A stretch of DNA of 64,000 nt from Mesotaenium endlicherianum (lineage: Eukaryota > Streptophyta > Zygnematophyceae > Zygnematales > Mesotaeniaceae), in NCBI GenBank assembly GCA_009602735.1, contig WELA01007774.1, forward strand, positions 577,279-641,278, given 5' to 3'. Position 1 is the first letter of the stretch. The number at the start of each line of letters is the position of its first letter. Below, piece by piece: positions 23,856 to 34,478 of the stretch. The position numbers and the translations under genes are program-made. Under the pieces are notes generated by a model that worked only from the letters and a program-made list of their open reading frames with translations, made no database searches and had not been told where the DNA came from.

Positions 23856-24635
23856 TCAAACCAGCCGGCAAGGGGCCAACTGGACTCGCGGTCGGGGCTG
23901 CACTCGTGGGACGGGCGCGTCTCGGGGCTGTCGGAGATTAGCCATGAGCCGTGTGCGTGCGGCGGCCGTAAATGGGTGACAACTGGGCGGCCTGCTGTTG
24001 GTGCGGGCCGCCTTGGGAGGAGGTGACCCGGAGGGACCGTCGCCAGCGATGTGGCTGCGAGGGACGCTGGCGCGCGGAGCTGTAGGGGCCAGCATCACAA
24101 AATGCGCCTCGGAAGAAGACTGAGCGTCGTTGCCAGCTGAGCTGGGCCAGAAGGGCGGAGTGCGGCGTCGGTCTCGAGTGTCGCCGTATGGCGGCGTGTC
24201 CCCGCGGACCCGCGTGTCGGCGTAAGGAGGTGTGCGGTCCCTGTCATCGTAGGGCGGCGTGACGGAGCGGGCGCGCGTCTCGCGGAGGGGTGTCACCTCG
24301 CGCATCTCACAAAGGGGTGTGAGCGATCGGGAGCGGCTCGTCTCGCGGAGAGGAGTGGTCTCTCGAGCGGGCCCGATGGTCGGCCAAGTGCGATGTGCGC
24401 AGGTCAGATGAGCGCAGATCGACGGGGTCGCGCGGTGTGGCTCGCGGACGCTGAGCCTGGGCGCTGGCTGCTGTATGGAGTGTAGGCCAGCGCTAGAGGA
24501 GGCCGCGGCAGCATGGCTCGTTGCAAACAAATGCGCGATGCGGCAACACTCGTGGCTCGTGGAGCAGTCGTGTGACACTGGTCGGCTGGGTCCAGCGGCG
24601 TCGGTGCGAGCCCTGCTGGGCCAGTCGTGAGTCAT
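23856..24635 (-). pseudogene. Element D Pro/Arg-rich linker with TPPY repeats
   Basis: About 260 codons of low-complexity sequence. Near 24130-24330 is a run of related units of the type R-D/R-TPPY/F-x-DTR (at least four), preceded by TPLRE/TPLCE units. It looks like a disordered linker between the protease and the methyltransferase domain. No enzyme motif is seen. Confidence 0.6.
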
Positions 24636-24797
24636 GGGCTGGCTGGGTGTGCTGAAGCCGGGCGGACCAGTAGGTGTGCGTTGCTTGCGTGCCGTAGGCG
24701 CAGCTGGCGGGGGCTCCTCGGGTGGCGCCGCGCTGAGGACCTCGACGGAAGCCTCTGGCAGTCGTTCCCAGTGCGTCTCCTCCTCACTCTTGAGGGA

Positions 24798-26880
24798 CTA
24801 GTTGTCGGATCTGCCAGGATAAGCTGCCTGCCGCATGGCCTCGTCTTTGGATGGCGTGGGGCGAGGCCAGGTCTTGCCGGTCTGATGCGAGGTGTCGTGA
24901 GGGGGCGGCTGAAAGTCCATACTGTACTGAATGGCCACGCCAACAGGCACGTCGTGGCGGACGCAGACGTCGGTCCTCGCGGGCGGCTCGCCGCGAGAGG
25001 CCGACACCCCTTGATGAGTCGTAGACGCTGCGACCGCACCGCGAGCAAGGGCGGCGGCAGCGATGGCTGTGCTGGCCTTGGCGAGGGCCTTGGTGGCATC
25101 GTCCGCCATCTGCCGCATCATCGCGCTGTGGGCAGTGCAGATGCGGATCTGCTCCCTGGCCTGGGCTGCCAAGACATCCGCCTGCTGCTGCGGCGTGAGA
25201 TGGAGCTCGGCACTAGGTAGGTCTGGCTCCTCGTCCTGTGACTCGAGCAGGTCCACCCCCACAGAGATCTCCTTGTCCATGGGCCTGTCCTTATCGGTCT
25301 TGACCACTGGCCGGCCATCATCCAGCCCCATGAAGCCATAAAGAGCGGACACTGCTGGACGGCGATCAACAATGTCAAGGGGCAAGGATGCGGTGCGCGT
25401 CCCCACTGTCCTCCAGTCGGGACGATAGAAGACGCGCTCTGCCCAGTTGTCGACCGCGGCGCCAATGGGAAAGAGCACGTCCTGCCCTAGGAGCACATCG
25501 AAGGACTCGGAAGGAGTGACGTGTGCGTGCCGGTGGATGGTTGTCTCATCTGCCGTGCCTGGGCGCAGAGTGAACAGTAGCGCCAACCTCGTGCGGCCGG
25601 CGACGGTCTCGGACGTGCCGGCGGCGGTGTTAATACGCGTCGGAGAGTCCTCCAAGTCAGCGGAAGAGAGTCCCAGCTGACGGAAGTAGCGGAGGCTGAT
25701 GAGAACCCGCTGCGCTCCTGTGTCGAACATGATGCGCTGCGGCGCCTGGGTGTTGACGAGCACGATCCCCTGCAAATTATCCAAAAACGCGGCGTTAGAA
25801 GTGCTGATCATCCTGCGCTCATGCGCAGGGCGCGCGGGTGTGGATCGCACCGCGGTGGCGGCATCGGCCGTCGGCCTCCTTGCGGCGGTGCGCAGCGTGG
25901 CTCTGCGTGACTGGAGCATCAGCTGAGCGGCCTGCCTCGTTGCCTCCATGGAGACGCCGAGCTCTGCGAAGGAGACCGCCGGCATGCGGTGCAGCGCCAG
26001 AGAGATGACCTCCGCGCTGAGCTGTACCGTCGTCATAGGTGAAGCGAGCGCATGTGGCGTCGGCTCAGCTGAGGTCGTGGAGGGCTCTAGGATGCGGAAG
26101 GAACGGGGCAGCCGCCGTGCCTCCTCCGTCCGGCGTCCCTGGTCTAGCCCGACGCGCTTCTGCAAAACAACGGGCCGACTGGCCGGTGCGGCGAGCGTGT
26201 GCTCGCGGCTCGCGCGCCCGACTGTGGAGCGGTTGCCAAGTGGCTGCGCACGTGCGCAGCAGGCCAGAATGGCTGCTGCTGGCGCAACCGTCAAACTTGC
26301 CGCGCATCCTGCCGCGGGGCCTGTCGCAGCGACGTCCGCGCAAATCGCCGCGAGGTCTGCCGCAGCGACTGCTGCGCAGCTTGCCGCAAGGCCTGCCGCC
26401 GCGCCTGCCGCGCAGCCAGTGACGGGAACTGCCGTTGCGCCTGCCGTGCAGCCTGCCGCGCAGACTGCCGCACTGTCTGCCGCAGGGCGCGTTGCGAGGC
26501 TTGCTGCGCAGCCTGGCGCACTATCTGCCGCAAGACCTGTTGCGCAACCTGCCGCAGGTTCGGCAGCAAAAATGGCGGACCCCGGCGCGTGTGCGTTTGC
26601 GGCTGCAGTAGTCGCTGCATCTGCTAGCGCGGTCGAGGCTGCCAGGAGTCTGCCAGGTGGCGCCCCCTCGTGGCTGCTGGGGCCGAGGGGCAGGGTCACT
26701 GGACCGGTGGCACCGTCTTTCTCGTCTGCCCCGGGCGAATATCGCAGCGCCCTCCCCCCGATGCATGGGCTAACTGGCCCCCCGGCGGCTTGCGTTGGGC
26801 TGTTGCCGGGGTTTTGTGCGCAGCCAGGGTTTAGGCCCTGGCTGTGCGCAGCCTTGAGCGGACCGTCGGCACTGCGATCG
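24798..26880 (-). pseudogene. Element D aspartic protease region with a repetitive Ala-rich leader
   Basis: The protease core is recognisable near 25460-25790: IMFDTGAQRVLIS with the active-site DTG, and the downstream FDVLLGQDVLF that fits the second protease signature. Upstream (about 26270-26560) is a degenerate tandem repeat of roughly 15-24 bp that codes an Ala-rich run. Downstream, EEPDLPSAELHLTPQQQADVL leads into the TPPY linker. Confidence 0.75.
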
Positions 26881-26881
26881 G

Positions 26882-27511
26882 TCATCCGGCCGCGTGGCGA
26901 AGTCGGGACAGCCCCCCCTTGACTGAGGGTGGCTGGTCCGACCACCAGGTCTGTGCTGGCCGGGCCGGTCCGTGCGCGCGTGCAAGTGGCGACACGTGCG
27001 TGGCAGGGGCTGAGTGCTGGATATGCGCAGCTGCGGGTGCGCTGTCGGCGCTCCTGCCGGCAATCCGACCGTACAGGGCAGTCAGGACCCCCCTCTGCTG
27101 ATCGAGGGTGGCGGCCGCTGCGGCCGTCGCTTCGCTGGCCGTGCAGGCCCGCGCGCATGCGNAGGTCTCCGCGTTCGCCTCCACGAGAGCGTCGCTGACG
27201 TCGTCGAAGCTGCAGTAGTCGGCTCCTGGCATCAATGCGGCGTCCGTCGTGGCCGTAGCTGCTGTCACCGCGGGGCGGCCACCCGTACGAGGGTTGCGTG
27301 CGCCTCGCTGTCCTGCTGACGGCGTGGGGCTGTCGCGAGCGCGTCCGTTCTCGACGTCGCGCTTCTTTTGCAGACAGACGATCTGCAGGTGGCCGGCCTT
27401 GCCACAATAGGTGCAGTCGCCGGGCTTGCCATTCTGCGCAAGAGTGCAGTTTTGGCCTGAGTGGCCCATCTTACCGCAGAACCAGCAGGGATCGCTCGTG
27501 GTGGCAGCCAT
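26882..27511 (-). pseudogene. Element D nucleocapsid-type zinc knuckles
   Basis: Two adjacent CCHC knuckles, CWFCGKMGHSGQNC and CTYCGKAGHLQIVC, lie near 27380-27495. A basic and then Ala/Thr-rich region follows. They would bind genomic RNA in a virus-like particle. Confidence 0.85.
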
Positions 27512-27580
27512 GGAAATGCGGCCACGCGTAGCTCCGCGCTGCTGCGTTTGCTGGGGCAGCTGAGAGCGCTGAGGCTGCTG

Positions 27581-28459
27581 CTACTGCGACTGGGGCTGGC
27601 GGGCAGGCGTCGTGCGCGTCGTAGAAGACGGCAGCACTGAGGCCTCCTGGCGCACGCCCGTGGATGCTAAGCCCACACGATCGCTAATGTTGCTCCGTGG
27701 GGCGGCCAAGCTCTGCTTCTCAACGGAGAGGTAGGCCTGCTCTAGAGAATACTCTGAACCGTGGCGGTCGATGAGGGGGACTACGGCCCTCTCCCTCAAA
27801 CGCGGCTCGACGGCACGCAAGAAGATCTCCGCGGCCTCCCGGTCAGTGACAGTGCCGACATCGCGGCGGAGGTGCACCAAGCGGCGGTACATCACGCGGA
27901 TAGTCTCGTTCTTGCGTCGAAAGAAATGGTGCAGCTCGTACACCTTCTCTTCAGTTGCAGCCTGGAACTCCGTCTTCAGGATGTTCCAGAAGGCTTGCAC
28001 TGGATCAACTAGCAGGGTTGCCACTGGTGGGTCACCCACAAGCTCAATGCGGGTCCGGAGCTCGGCCTCCTTCTCACGGAAGGTGTCGCGGGCCTCGTGC
28101 GAGAGGTAGCGCATAAGCGTGTCCAAGACGTCGCGCTTAGTCAGCGTGGGTGTCTTGAGCTTTGCAGCCGCGAAGTCAGCCTGAAACTCCGAGATGGTAT
28201 CTTCCAGATCACAGGTGCCTGGCCTACCGCTGAAGCTGTAGGCAGACCTGTCAGTCCTAACCTCGTGGTCACCTGCCATGGGATACCAGAAATCGTAGTG
28301 AGCCCACTGGGGAGATGGCTCAGAAGCAACTGCTGTGTGCTGGAGAGCAGGTTGCTCTTCTTCAGCGGGTTCAGTGATGGTGCTGAGATCTGAGTCTGAG
28401 TCTTCTCCACTAACCCCTTCGTAGTATGGCTGATAAGAAAGCCCAGTACGGGTAGGCAT
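27581..28459 (-). pseudogene. Element D gag (capsid region)
   Basis: A 292-codon frame starts at the ATG at 28459. It has an acidic N terminus and a Ty3-like capsid region: DLEDTISEFQADF, a segment with VDPVQAFWNILKTEFQAATEE, then FFRRKNETIRVMYRRLVHL. The last resembles the conserved capsid C-terminal part of Ty3/gypsy gag. Confidence 0.75.
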
Positions 28460-28477
28460 ACACTGAAGGTTCTAATT

Positions 28478-29507
28478 GCTTGCAAGCAAAGAGAGATCTT
28501 TTAGAAGTAAGGGAAGTGTTCTCTCCAGAGTGAGCAGCTCAAGACTGTAATCTGGTAGGAAAACAACTAATGAAGTATGGCCCAAAAGATCACTGGAAGC
28601 ACATCATGATCTTCAGAGTAGTCCTATGGCAGGGGTTTAAGCTGTGACTTTGCTCACCACTTGTGAAGTTCTTCAAGTGACTGGAAGCCCGGAGGGCTTG
28701 CTCCTCACAAGATAGTAACTAAGTGGTCCTGAGAACAGAAGAGATAAAAGTGTAAGCTTTACTGATAATCTCTGTTACTTACACCTGGCATAATGGACTT
28801 CTAAAAGATGTCTCTTCTAGGGACATTTCTAGTATTTATACTCCTGGAAATCTGGCGGGGTACGCGGCGGATCCAATGCATGTAGTTACTCTAGGAGGCT
28901 CTCCTATGTCCACTAATGTGTACAAGGCATGTACTAGCACTCCTATAGGCTAAGCATAACTCAAACCAATCAAAGCACGGTGCGTAGGATATGCTACATG
29001 TCCCTCATTGGCCGAGCTTACCTTGGATGATTCTACCTAGATAGCGCCTCAAAAGTGGATCTGAAAATTGAGGAAGCTTCCTCTAGGAGTAGGTGATGCA
29101 GTCACCAAGTTATAGCCTCAATGATGCACATATACTATGGAAATGCAAAGCTTATGTAGGCTAAGGGGCTCGCGGATTTGTGCGCACAAGCTAGGGGTTT
29201 TAGGGGGTCACGAATAGGCAAGAATGTGCACATTGAAACACAAATTGCCCTTTGGTGAGGATCCGCTAGGGGCCGGTAGGTGACGCGGACTAGATCGCTC
29301 ATATCTCGCGCGATACATGACCAAATGACGCGAACCCGGTGCCATTCGGAAGGTGACTCAACGCGCTACACTTTGGTGACTTGGAAATTGAGAAAAGGTC
29401 AAAGTATGGATGCGTAAAGTCTATGCAAAGTCGGCCTTCCTAGGTTGATGGTTCACACATGTGGAGCTCGGTTTCGTGTGGCATCCTCGACTCAATAAAT
29501 CATGACA
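28478..29507 (-). promoter_or_regulatory. 5' terminal segment (U) of element D, with TATA box and intron-like leader
   Basis: This is about 1.03 kb upstream of gag, with relatives at 60255-61268 and 48356-49350. Read on the minus strand it starts TGTCATGATTTATTGAG, has TATAAATACT at 28840-28831, and then a leader. The leader contains a 55-bp GT...AG stretch (about 28784-28729) whose ends (GTAAGT.AC and TTCAGGAC) are kept in all three copies. It is probably the promoter and 5' leader of the element. I see no tRNA primer site between it and gag. Confidence 0.6.
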
Positions 29508-29664
29508 TTGACCAAATGGTCCTCAAACTACCAGGTGTCCCCGGATGCATCAAAGCCCTTCCATCTAACCTGATACTTCATGGATTATTTGGATGATCGA
29601 CAAACAGATTGAGCTTCTAAAATTTCATCCACCTCATACTCCTCAGGGTCACCATCTCGGAGGC

Positions 29665-31860
29665 CTAGGACCGGTCCCAATTAGGCAAGTAAGCGATATG
29701 TGAACAGTTTGTCACCCTTGATGTATGGTTGTAGGAAGAGACATTGAAGATTGGGTGACCCTTATATTCCGCTGACATGTTCAATTTGTAAGCATTTTGA
29801 CCGACTCGGCGTACCAGCAAATATGGACCGACCTTGACAGGGCCAAGCTTTTTCTTGATTACCCCAGGAAGGTATAGATGCTGAGAATGCGATTTGACCA
29901 ATTCACCCTTGGAAAATGTCAGGTCTCAACGGTGTTGGTTGGCATGTTTTTGTTGGATTTCTTGTGTTTTGTACAAGTTCTGCTGAACTTCTGACAGTGT
30001 GTCAGCAAAATCCTGGTCAACTGAAGGGAGACGGAATTGTCAATTCCCTCAGGGTGTGTCAAAGACTCTCGTATGATATCTAAGGGGGACTTAGAAACTC
30101 TACCCAAGTTGATTTCAAACGGAGCCTTTCCTGTTGACGCATGAACAGCACTGTCGACAGCAAACTGAATCTGGGGCAACAAGTCATCCCAGTTATCTTT
30201 ATTTTGGATAACGTAGGCTCTTAGTACCTCCTGCAGAGTTAGTTCTTTCAGTTTGCCCATCTGAGGGTAGTTGGCTGTGCTGAGTTGCTGTTGACTCTCA
30301 TCAACCCCATTAAAATGTAACGTTTCTGCTTTTCGAGAGGATCTTTCCTCGATATTCAAGGAATACTTAAATGACGTGGAAAGAAAATCAATATACTTGT
30401 GCAAATTGACAAATCCTCGAGAAAGAGAAAATGAAAACCAACGTAGAATGTGTGCTTGTGAGAGTTGCACTCACAATGACTTTGCAGGTTTTTATACTTG
30501 CACGATGTAAGGCACTGGAGTGCTTCGAGTCACCACCTAGGGCACTGGTTCATGTCAACGTAAACAGGCAAAGGGGTACAACCCATTTCGGCTGAATGCT
30601 CGAAACGCGCCGTTTGGCCTTTTGGAGACTTTTCGACGGTTTCCAAAAAACGTTTCGCGCCAAACGGGCGTTTTCGCGTTCTCGCGACTTTCCAAAAAGT
30701 CGCGACTGTTCGCGGAGTCGCGTACAGATGCTTTTTGTCATAAACCGGTAGTTATAAAAACTACTTTGCCAATCGGTTAGGTGTGAACATTTCAAACAAC
30801 AGGCTGCAAGTTCGAATTCGCTCGGATCCAAAGTCGCTGTTCATATTATGTGCCATTTGACTTTTACGACTGTTTGTTCGTATTAACGACTGGTCGTAAA
30901 TCCGAAATCTGTGGCTGTGTATTATCCGAAATAATGACAATCAAAATAACTTAGTTCAACAATGACTAATTGAGTTATCATCTCACAATGAATCAAGTAA
31001 CTTTATGAATAATTATGTCGTACTTTTGCAAAGTAGTCGAATTACGTTACGACGCTTTTTGCAATAGTATCTCGGTCGTTTTGCCAATCGACCGGGAATT
31101 AATTGGCACACGCGTGTTGCAAATAATTCAATGTGATGCAATCATTTATCAAATAATGTATGATAAATAGTATAACGTATTTTAGGTAATTGGGAAAACG
31201 TCCCAAATATGCCTAAAAAGCTCAGATCGTTACATAAAGCTCTCCAAAGGTTAGAGGTAAATTTTGAGTCTTTGTCTGAGATTATATTGGAGGGTAGTCC
31301 ATGTTGGCACACTCCATGGTTGTAGAACTGTCTCGCAATTTCAAGAGCAGTCACTTTGACAGTGGTGGGGATCAAAATGACCATTTTGGTCAATTTATCC
31401 ACTACTACCAGAATAAAGTCATGCCCATTGGCAGTTCTCGGGAGTGTTACTACCCAATCCACTGATATTCTTTCCCATCTCCCAGCTGGGATAGGTAACA
31501 ATTGTAGTAATTCCTCCAGAAGTGGTTTTAATTGCCTAGATCCCTTTTTTTAGCCTATAACCAAGTGTAGTAGCAGGACACACACCATCAATTTGGCTTG
31601 GCTCAAATATTGGGTCAGAAAGGTAGACTTTCCTAAGGAAGGACTTTTTCACCTTTAGTGAAGTGAGTGCACAAAGTACCCTATCAACTGCACGCTTATG
31701 AAAGTTCTTTTCAAGCAAGTCAGGTCTTCTAGAGAAAGCATCAGTAGGGTTCAACTTTTTTGGTTTGTAGTCGATCTGGACCTGGAACTGCTCCAGCATC
31801 TAGCTAGCGATTCTCCCTCCTCGACAGCTTAGACTTCTTCTGAAAATGGGTCAAAGCTAG
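29665..31860 (-). pseudogene. Element E pol remnants (RNase H tail, integrase, chromodomain)
   Basis: Remnants match pol of B: FQVQIDYKPKKLNPTDAFSR (end of RNase H), WERISVDWVVTLPRTANGHD and NIISDKDSKFTS (integrase core), QFAVDSAVHASTGKAPFE, and KLGPVKVGPYLLVRRVGQNAY with the start of the chromodomain stretch. Repeat S1 is inserted within the integrase region. Many breaks. Confidence 0.8.
30316..31234 (+). mobile_element. S1: LTR-like repeat inserted in element E
   Basis: This 919-bp repeat runs from TGTAACGTTTCTGC to GATCGTTACA, so its ends are TGTAACG/CGTTACA. Flanks TAAAA (30311-30315) and TAAAG (31235-31239) agree at 4 of 5. Elements B and C show the empty site (CATTAAAGCTCTC). TG...CA ends and a 5-bp duplication fit a solo LTR. 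It has no coding frame. Relatives are S2 (59189-61303) and S3 (63228 to the window end). Confidence 0.8.
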
Positions 31861-32371
31861 ACAGACAGCGTCGAGCAATATGGGCCGTTAGAGTGATTTC
31901 AAACCTTCACGTAATTTCGACCGACGCGGAGTGCCGACCAGGTCGATTACCTAGAAGTTTCGGATTAACCTAGCGCGTCTAAGTTAGTATATTCTAGATA
32001 TTTCAATGCATGCATGTGGACGTCAAATCGGCCCGACACGTCGGATGAGGCGGATCTGGCCTACTCACGATTATTCTGGAAGGGGCAATTTGACAAACAC
32101 TTAAGAAATTCTGTTGCTAAGCGGCCCTCCCTCCTAGATGCAAGCGATCGTTGTAGAAATATATAATTAGGCATGACTTTTTTGTTTCTTACGAATTTTC
32201 ACCTTCGTAAATTTCTACGGATTTGTAATGATAAAGCCTTTCATCGTACATCATTTGTGAGCACTTTCTTGCTACTCAAAATGTTGAGTAATTCTCCTAA
32301 GCTTTCTTAGTGATATGCCGCTGCACTCTAGAGTATGATTGCTACTAGCTTTGTTCCTCGTGAGATACTAC
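31861..32371 (+). repeat. Repeat V, copy 1
   Basis: About 510 bp, similar throughout to the reverse complement of 44798-45311. Shared blocks include ACGCGGAGTGC, CCTAGAAGTTTCGG, CCGACACGTC and GATATGCCGCTGCACTCT. It begins exactly where element E stops. It is non-coding and its class is unknown; the other copy's TGTAGTGACTCACG end suggests an LTR or LTR fragment. Confidence 0.7.
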
Positions 32372-33600
32372 GCTTCCACTAGGGCACTCTACCCCTTTCA
32401 TTGAAATTGTGGCTTGCCGGAGTCAGCAAGGGATTCAAATAGATCAGCATATTTAGACTTAGGTCTATACGGTGTGTTGACTCATGTATGGGAGCCAACG
32501 TGGATACTAGAGGGAGTTTAACTACTTGCCTTAGGTCCAATTGGCTATATGTTTGTGGATGCCACCTGTATACTTGGTCGCAAGGTTACGCCGTTTACCA
32601 CTACGCTTAGTTTTACGATTCCCTTGTTCGCTATAGTTCGTGTTGTTTTTAGAGTCTAGTTTGCTTAGTTCGTGTTGATTTTTATGTAAAAACTAAATCA
32701 ATTTTAAAAAAGGCACGGACTTGAAGCGTCGATAGTATGCCGGACATGTCCGTACTTTTTGGCACGTGCCGGGCAAATATTTTTCCAAAATTTCTTCCCT
32801 ACACTTTACTTTTGTGGTTTTTCCACCTTTTACTTTCGATTGTTTTTACTCTGCCTTCTTTGAGAATAGGTGCCAACTAGAATACAAGTGGTAATTGAAC
32901 TCATTGTGAATGTGGCAATTCGCGTGCGTATTATTTTGGAGCCTCCAATATGGAATCATATTTATATCGATTGAATTGTTACAAACATGAAAACCCTACA
33001 GATTATTGTAAGTCTTGGAACCTCGATAATGTATCTTCAAAGCCACCTACAATTATTGTAGCAACTACATCCTTACTAAGTCCAATGTTTGGCTTAAATC
33101 CTAATGTCTAGGAGCTAATAAACTGACTACACATGCGATGAAAAAATTGCAACATACCCAAAATGGTCAAAAATGGCGCTGGTGTTCTTTTCCCATTGTC
33201 GATTTGAAATGGCAAGGTCTTGTTACATTTCATCTGGCAAACGTTCTATTTTATGCCAATTTGGGTGCACATGTTGTTGCATGCATTCAGTGCCATTCAG
33301 TAGTTATTTGGCTATTCACAGTGGAGCACGGTAGCGTGATGGCACATGGGGTTAGTCAATTAGTGAAGGGCTTTTAAATAGTCACAACAAATCCGTAAAA
33401 CAAAAAATAAAAATGAATGTTAATTGTTGATAGCAATAGACTCTAAACTGCATGTTGTTATTACCAATATTAAAATAAAGAATGCTACTCGTTGGCAAGC
33501 CATAGACTTCAGACTGCATGCACCGGAGCAGTCCTTATTCTACATATATCTTTCTATGGTCCTGCGAAAGAACACAGTCATCTTATTGTGCACTGAAATT
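32372..33600. other. Intergenic, nothing recognised
   Basis: AT-rich sequence between repeat V and the minisatellite cluster. No coding frame with a recognisable domain, no terminal repeats and no RNA gene seen. Confidence 0.5.
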
Positions 33601-33635
33601 GCAAGTGACGCAAGGTTCGGCAAAGTTACCACATG

Positions 33636-33785
33636 CCCACCACGCCACCCCAAGCCACACCACGCTGTGTCGAGTCACACCACGCCATGCCATGTCATGC
33701 CACGCCATGTCATGCCTCCCTATGCCACGTGCCACGTCACCCCACGTGACGCCACGCCATGCCATGCCACGCCAAACCGAGCCAG
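33636..33785 (+). repeat. Minisatellite based on CCACGCCATG
   Basis: About fifteen imperfect units of 5-10 bp (CCACG, CCATG, TCATG) in tandem. They give apparent His/Cys/Met-rich frames on both strands that I do not regard as genes. Confidence 0.85.
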
Positions 33786-33799
33786 GTACGTTGGGCGCT

Positions 33800-34185
33800 C
33801 AGTCGGGCATCAGCCAGCAGCGCATGCATGGCCCAGTGTAAGTAGATAATAGGAGCGGCGTTGGGCTGTGCTCATACAGCAGCAACATCAGCAAAAGTTG
33901 CAGCGGCAGCAGTGGTGGTGTCTCGGCCTTGACAAGCCTGCTGGTGCGGGGCGAGGCATCACAGCATGCGTGGCCCAACAGTAGCGGCAGCTGTCTGTGC
34001 TCATGCGGCAACGCAAGCAGCAGCAACAGCGGCGACCTTGGCAGTCTGCTCGGGCAGGAATGCAAGGGAGGCATCAGATGACAGCGCATGCTTGACCCAG
34101 TAGTAGAAACATGCCCAGCAGAAGTAGCACTAGCCTGCCATCAGACGACAGCACATGCACGGCCCAGCAGTAAGCAGCAAGTGCG
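33800..34185 (+). repeat. Degenerate tandem repeat, unit around GCATCAGAYGACAGCGCATGC
   Basis: Units start near 33806, 33955, 34072 and 34137, each followed by TGGCCCA/TGACCCA and CAG-rich filler. A CAGC/CCAGCA-rich stretch continues to about 34320. Confidence 0.65.
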
Positions 34186-34478
34186 CATGCACACCCACCA
34201 AGCACCCACCACCACCTAGCAGCACCCACCACTACCAGCCAATACCAGCCAGTATTAGCCAGCTCAGCACCAAGCAGCCAGCAGCCAGCACCAGCCAGCA
34301 CCCAGGAACCAGCAAACAGCAGCCACTCCCCACGATCAAGCCTCTAAGCCTCCTTCTTGACCAACCCCTTCTCTTCTATTCGCTACTCTCTCTTCCCTCC
34401 CCTCTCTCTCCTCCCTTGCTCTATTGTCTGCCACACTCTGGCATCCCCCTCTCCTACATGCTCCATGTGTCCTCCTTT

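Larger units (their letters stand above)
18920..29507 (-). mobile_element. Element D: 10.6-kb gag-pol retroelement with a DNMT3-like methyltransferase, inserted in E
   Basis: The element reads on the minus strand: gag, zinc knuckles, protease, a Pro/Arg-rich linker, a C5-cytosine methyltransferase domain, RT-RNase H, integrase, a polypurine-like G8 tract (19057-19064 on the plus strand) and the 3' end. It is bounded by TGTCGTG at 18920 and CATGACA at 29507 (7-bp inverted termini, one mismatch). The 4-bp duplication TTGA is at 18916-18919 and 29508-29511. It interrupts the chromodomain stretch of E. RT and integrase are of Ty3/gypsy type and I see no chromodomain. I find no direct LTR pair (see findings). 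It is locally GC-rich, unlike its surroundings, and the assembly has ambiguous bases within it. It looks nearly complete, with a handful of breaks. Confidence 0.85.
7307..31860 (-). mobile_element. Element E: old, broken Ty3/gypsy chromovirus of the B/C/E family, with five later insertions
   Basis: The element reads on the minus strand. Its host pieces are 7307-8298, 14979-15430, 15554-16104, 17840-18919, 29508-30315 and 31235-31860. Aligning them with elements B and C recovers one family order: RNase H and integrase remnants, chromodomain, the extra ORF, the polypurine region and the 3' LTR. The break at 18919/29508 falls inside the chromodomain-coding stretch, and the two sides continue into each other with a TTGA duplication, so D landed in E. 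The 5' half (LTR, gag, protease, most of RT) is missing beyond 31860, where repeat V begins. It carries many breaks (more than ten) and looks to be the oldest of the nest. Confidence 0.85.

Noticed and set aside
33636-33785. CRISPR-like array
   Set aside because: Units are 5-10 bp, imperfect and without spacers. It is an ordinary minisatellite in a eukaryotic genome.
33583-33849. His/Met/Cys-rich proteins in the minisatellite
   Set aside because: They are direct products of the tandem repeat, open in several frames on both strands.
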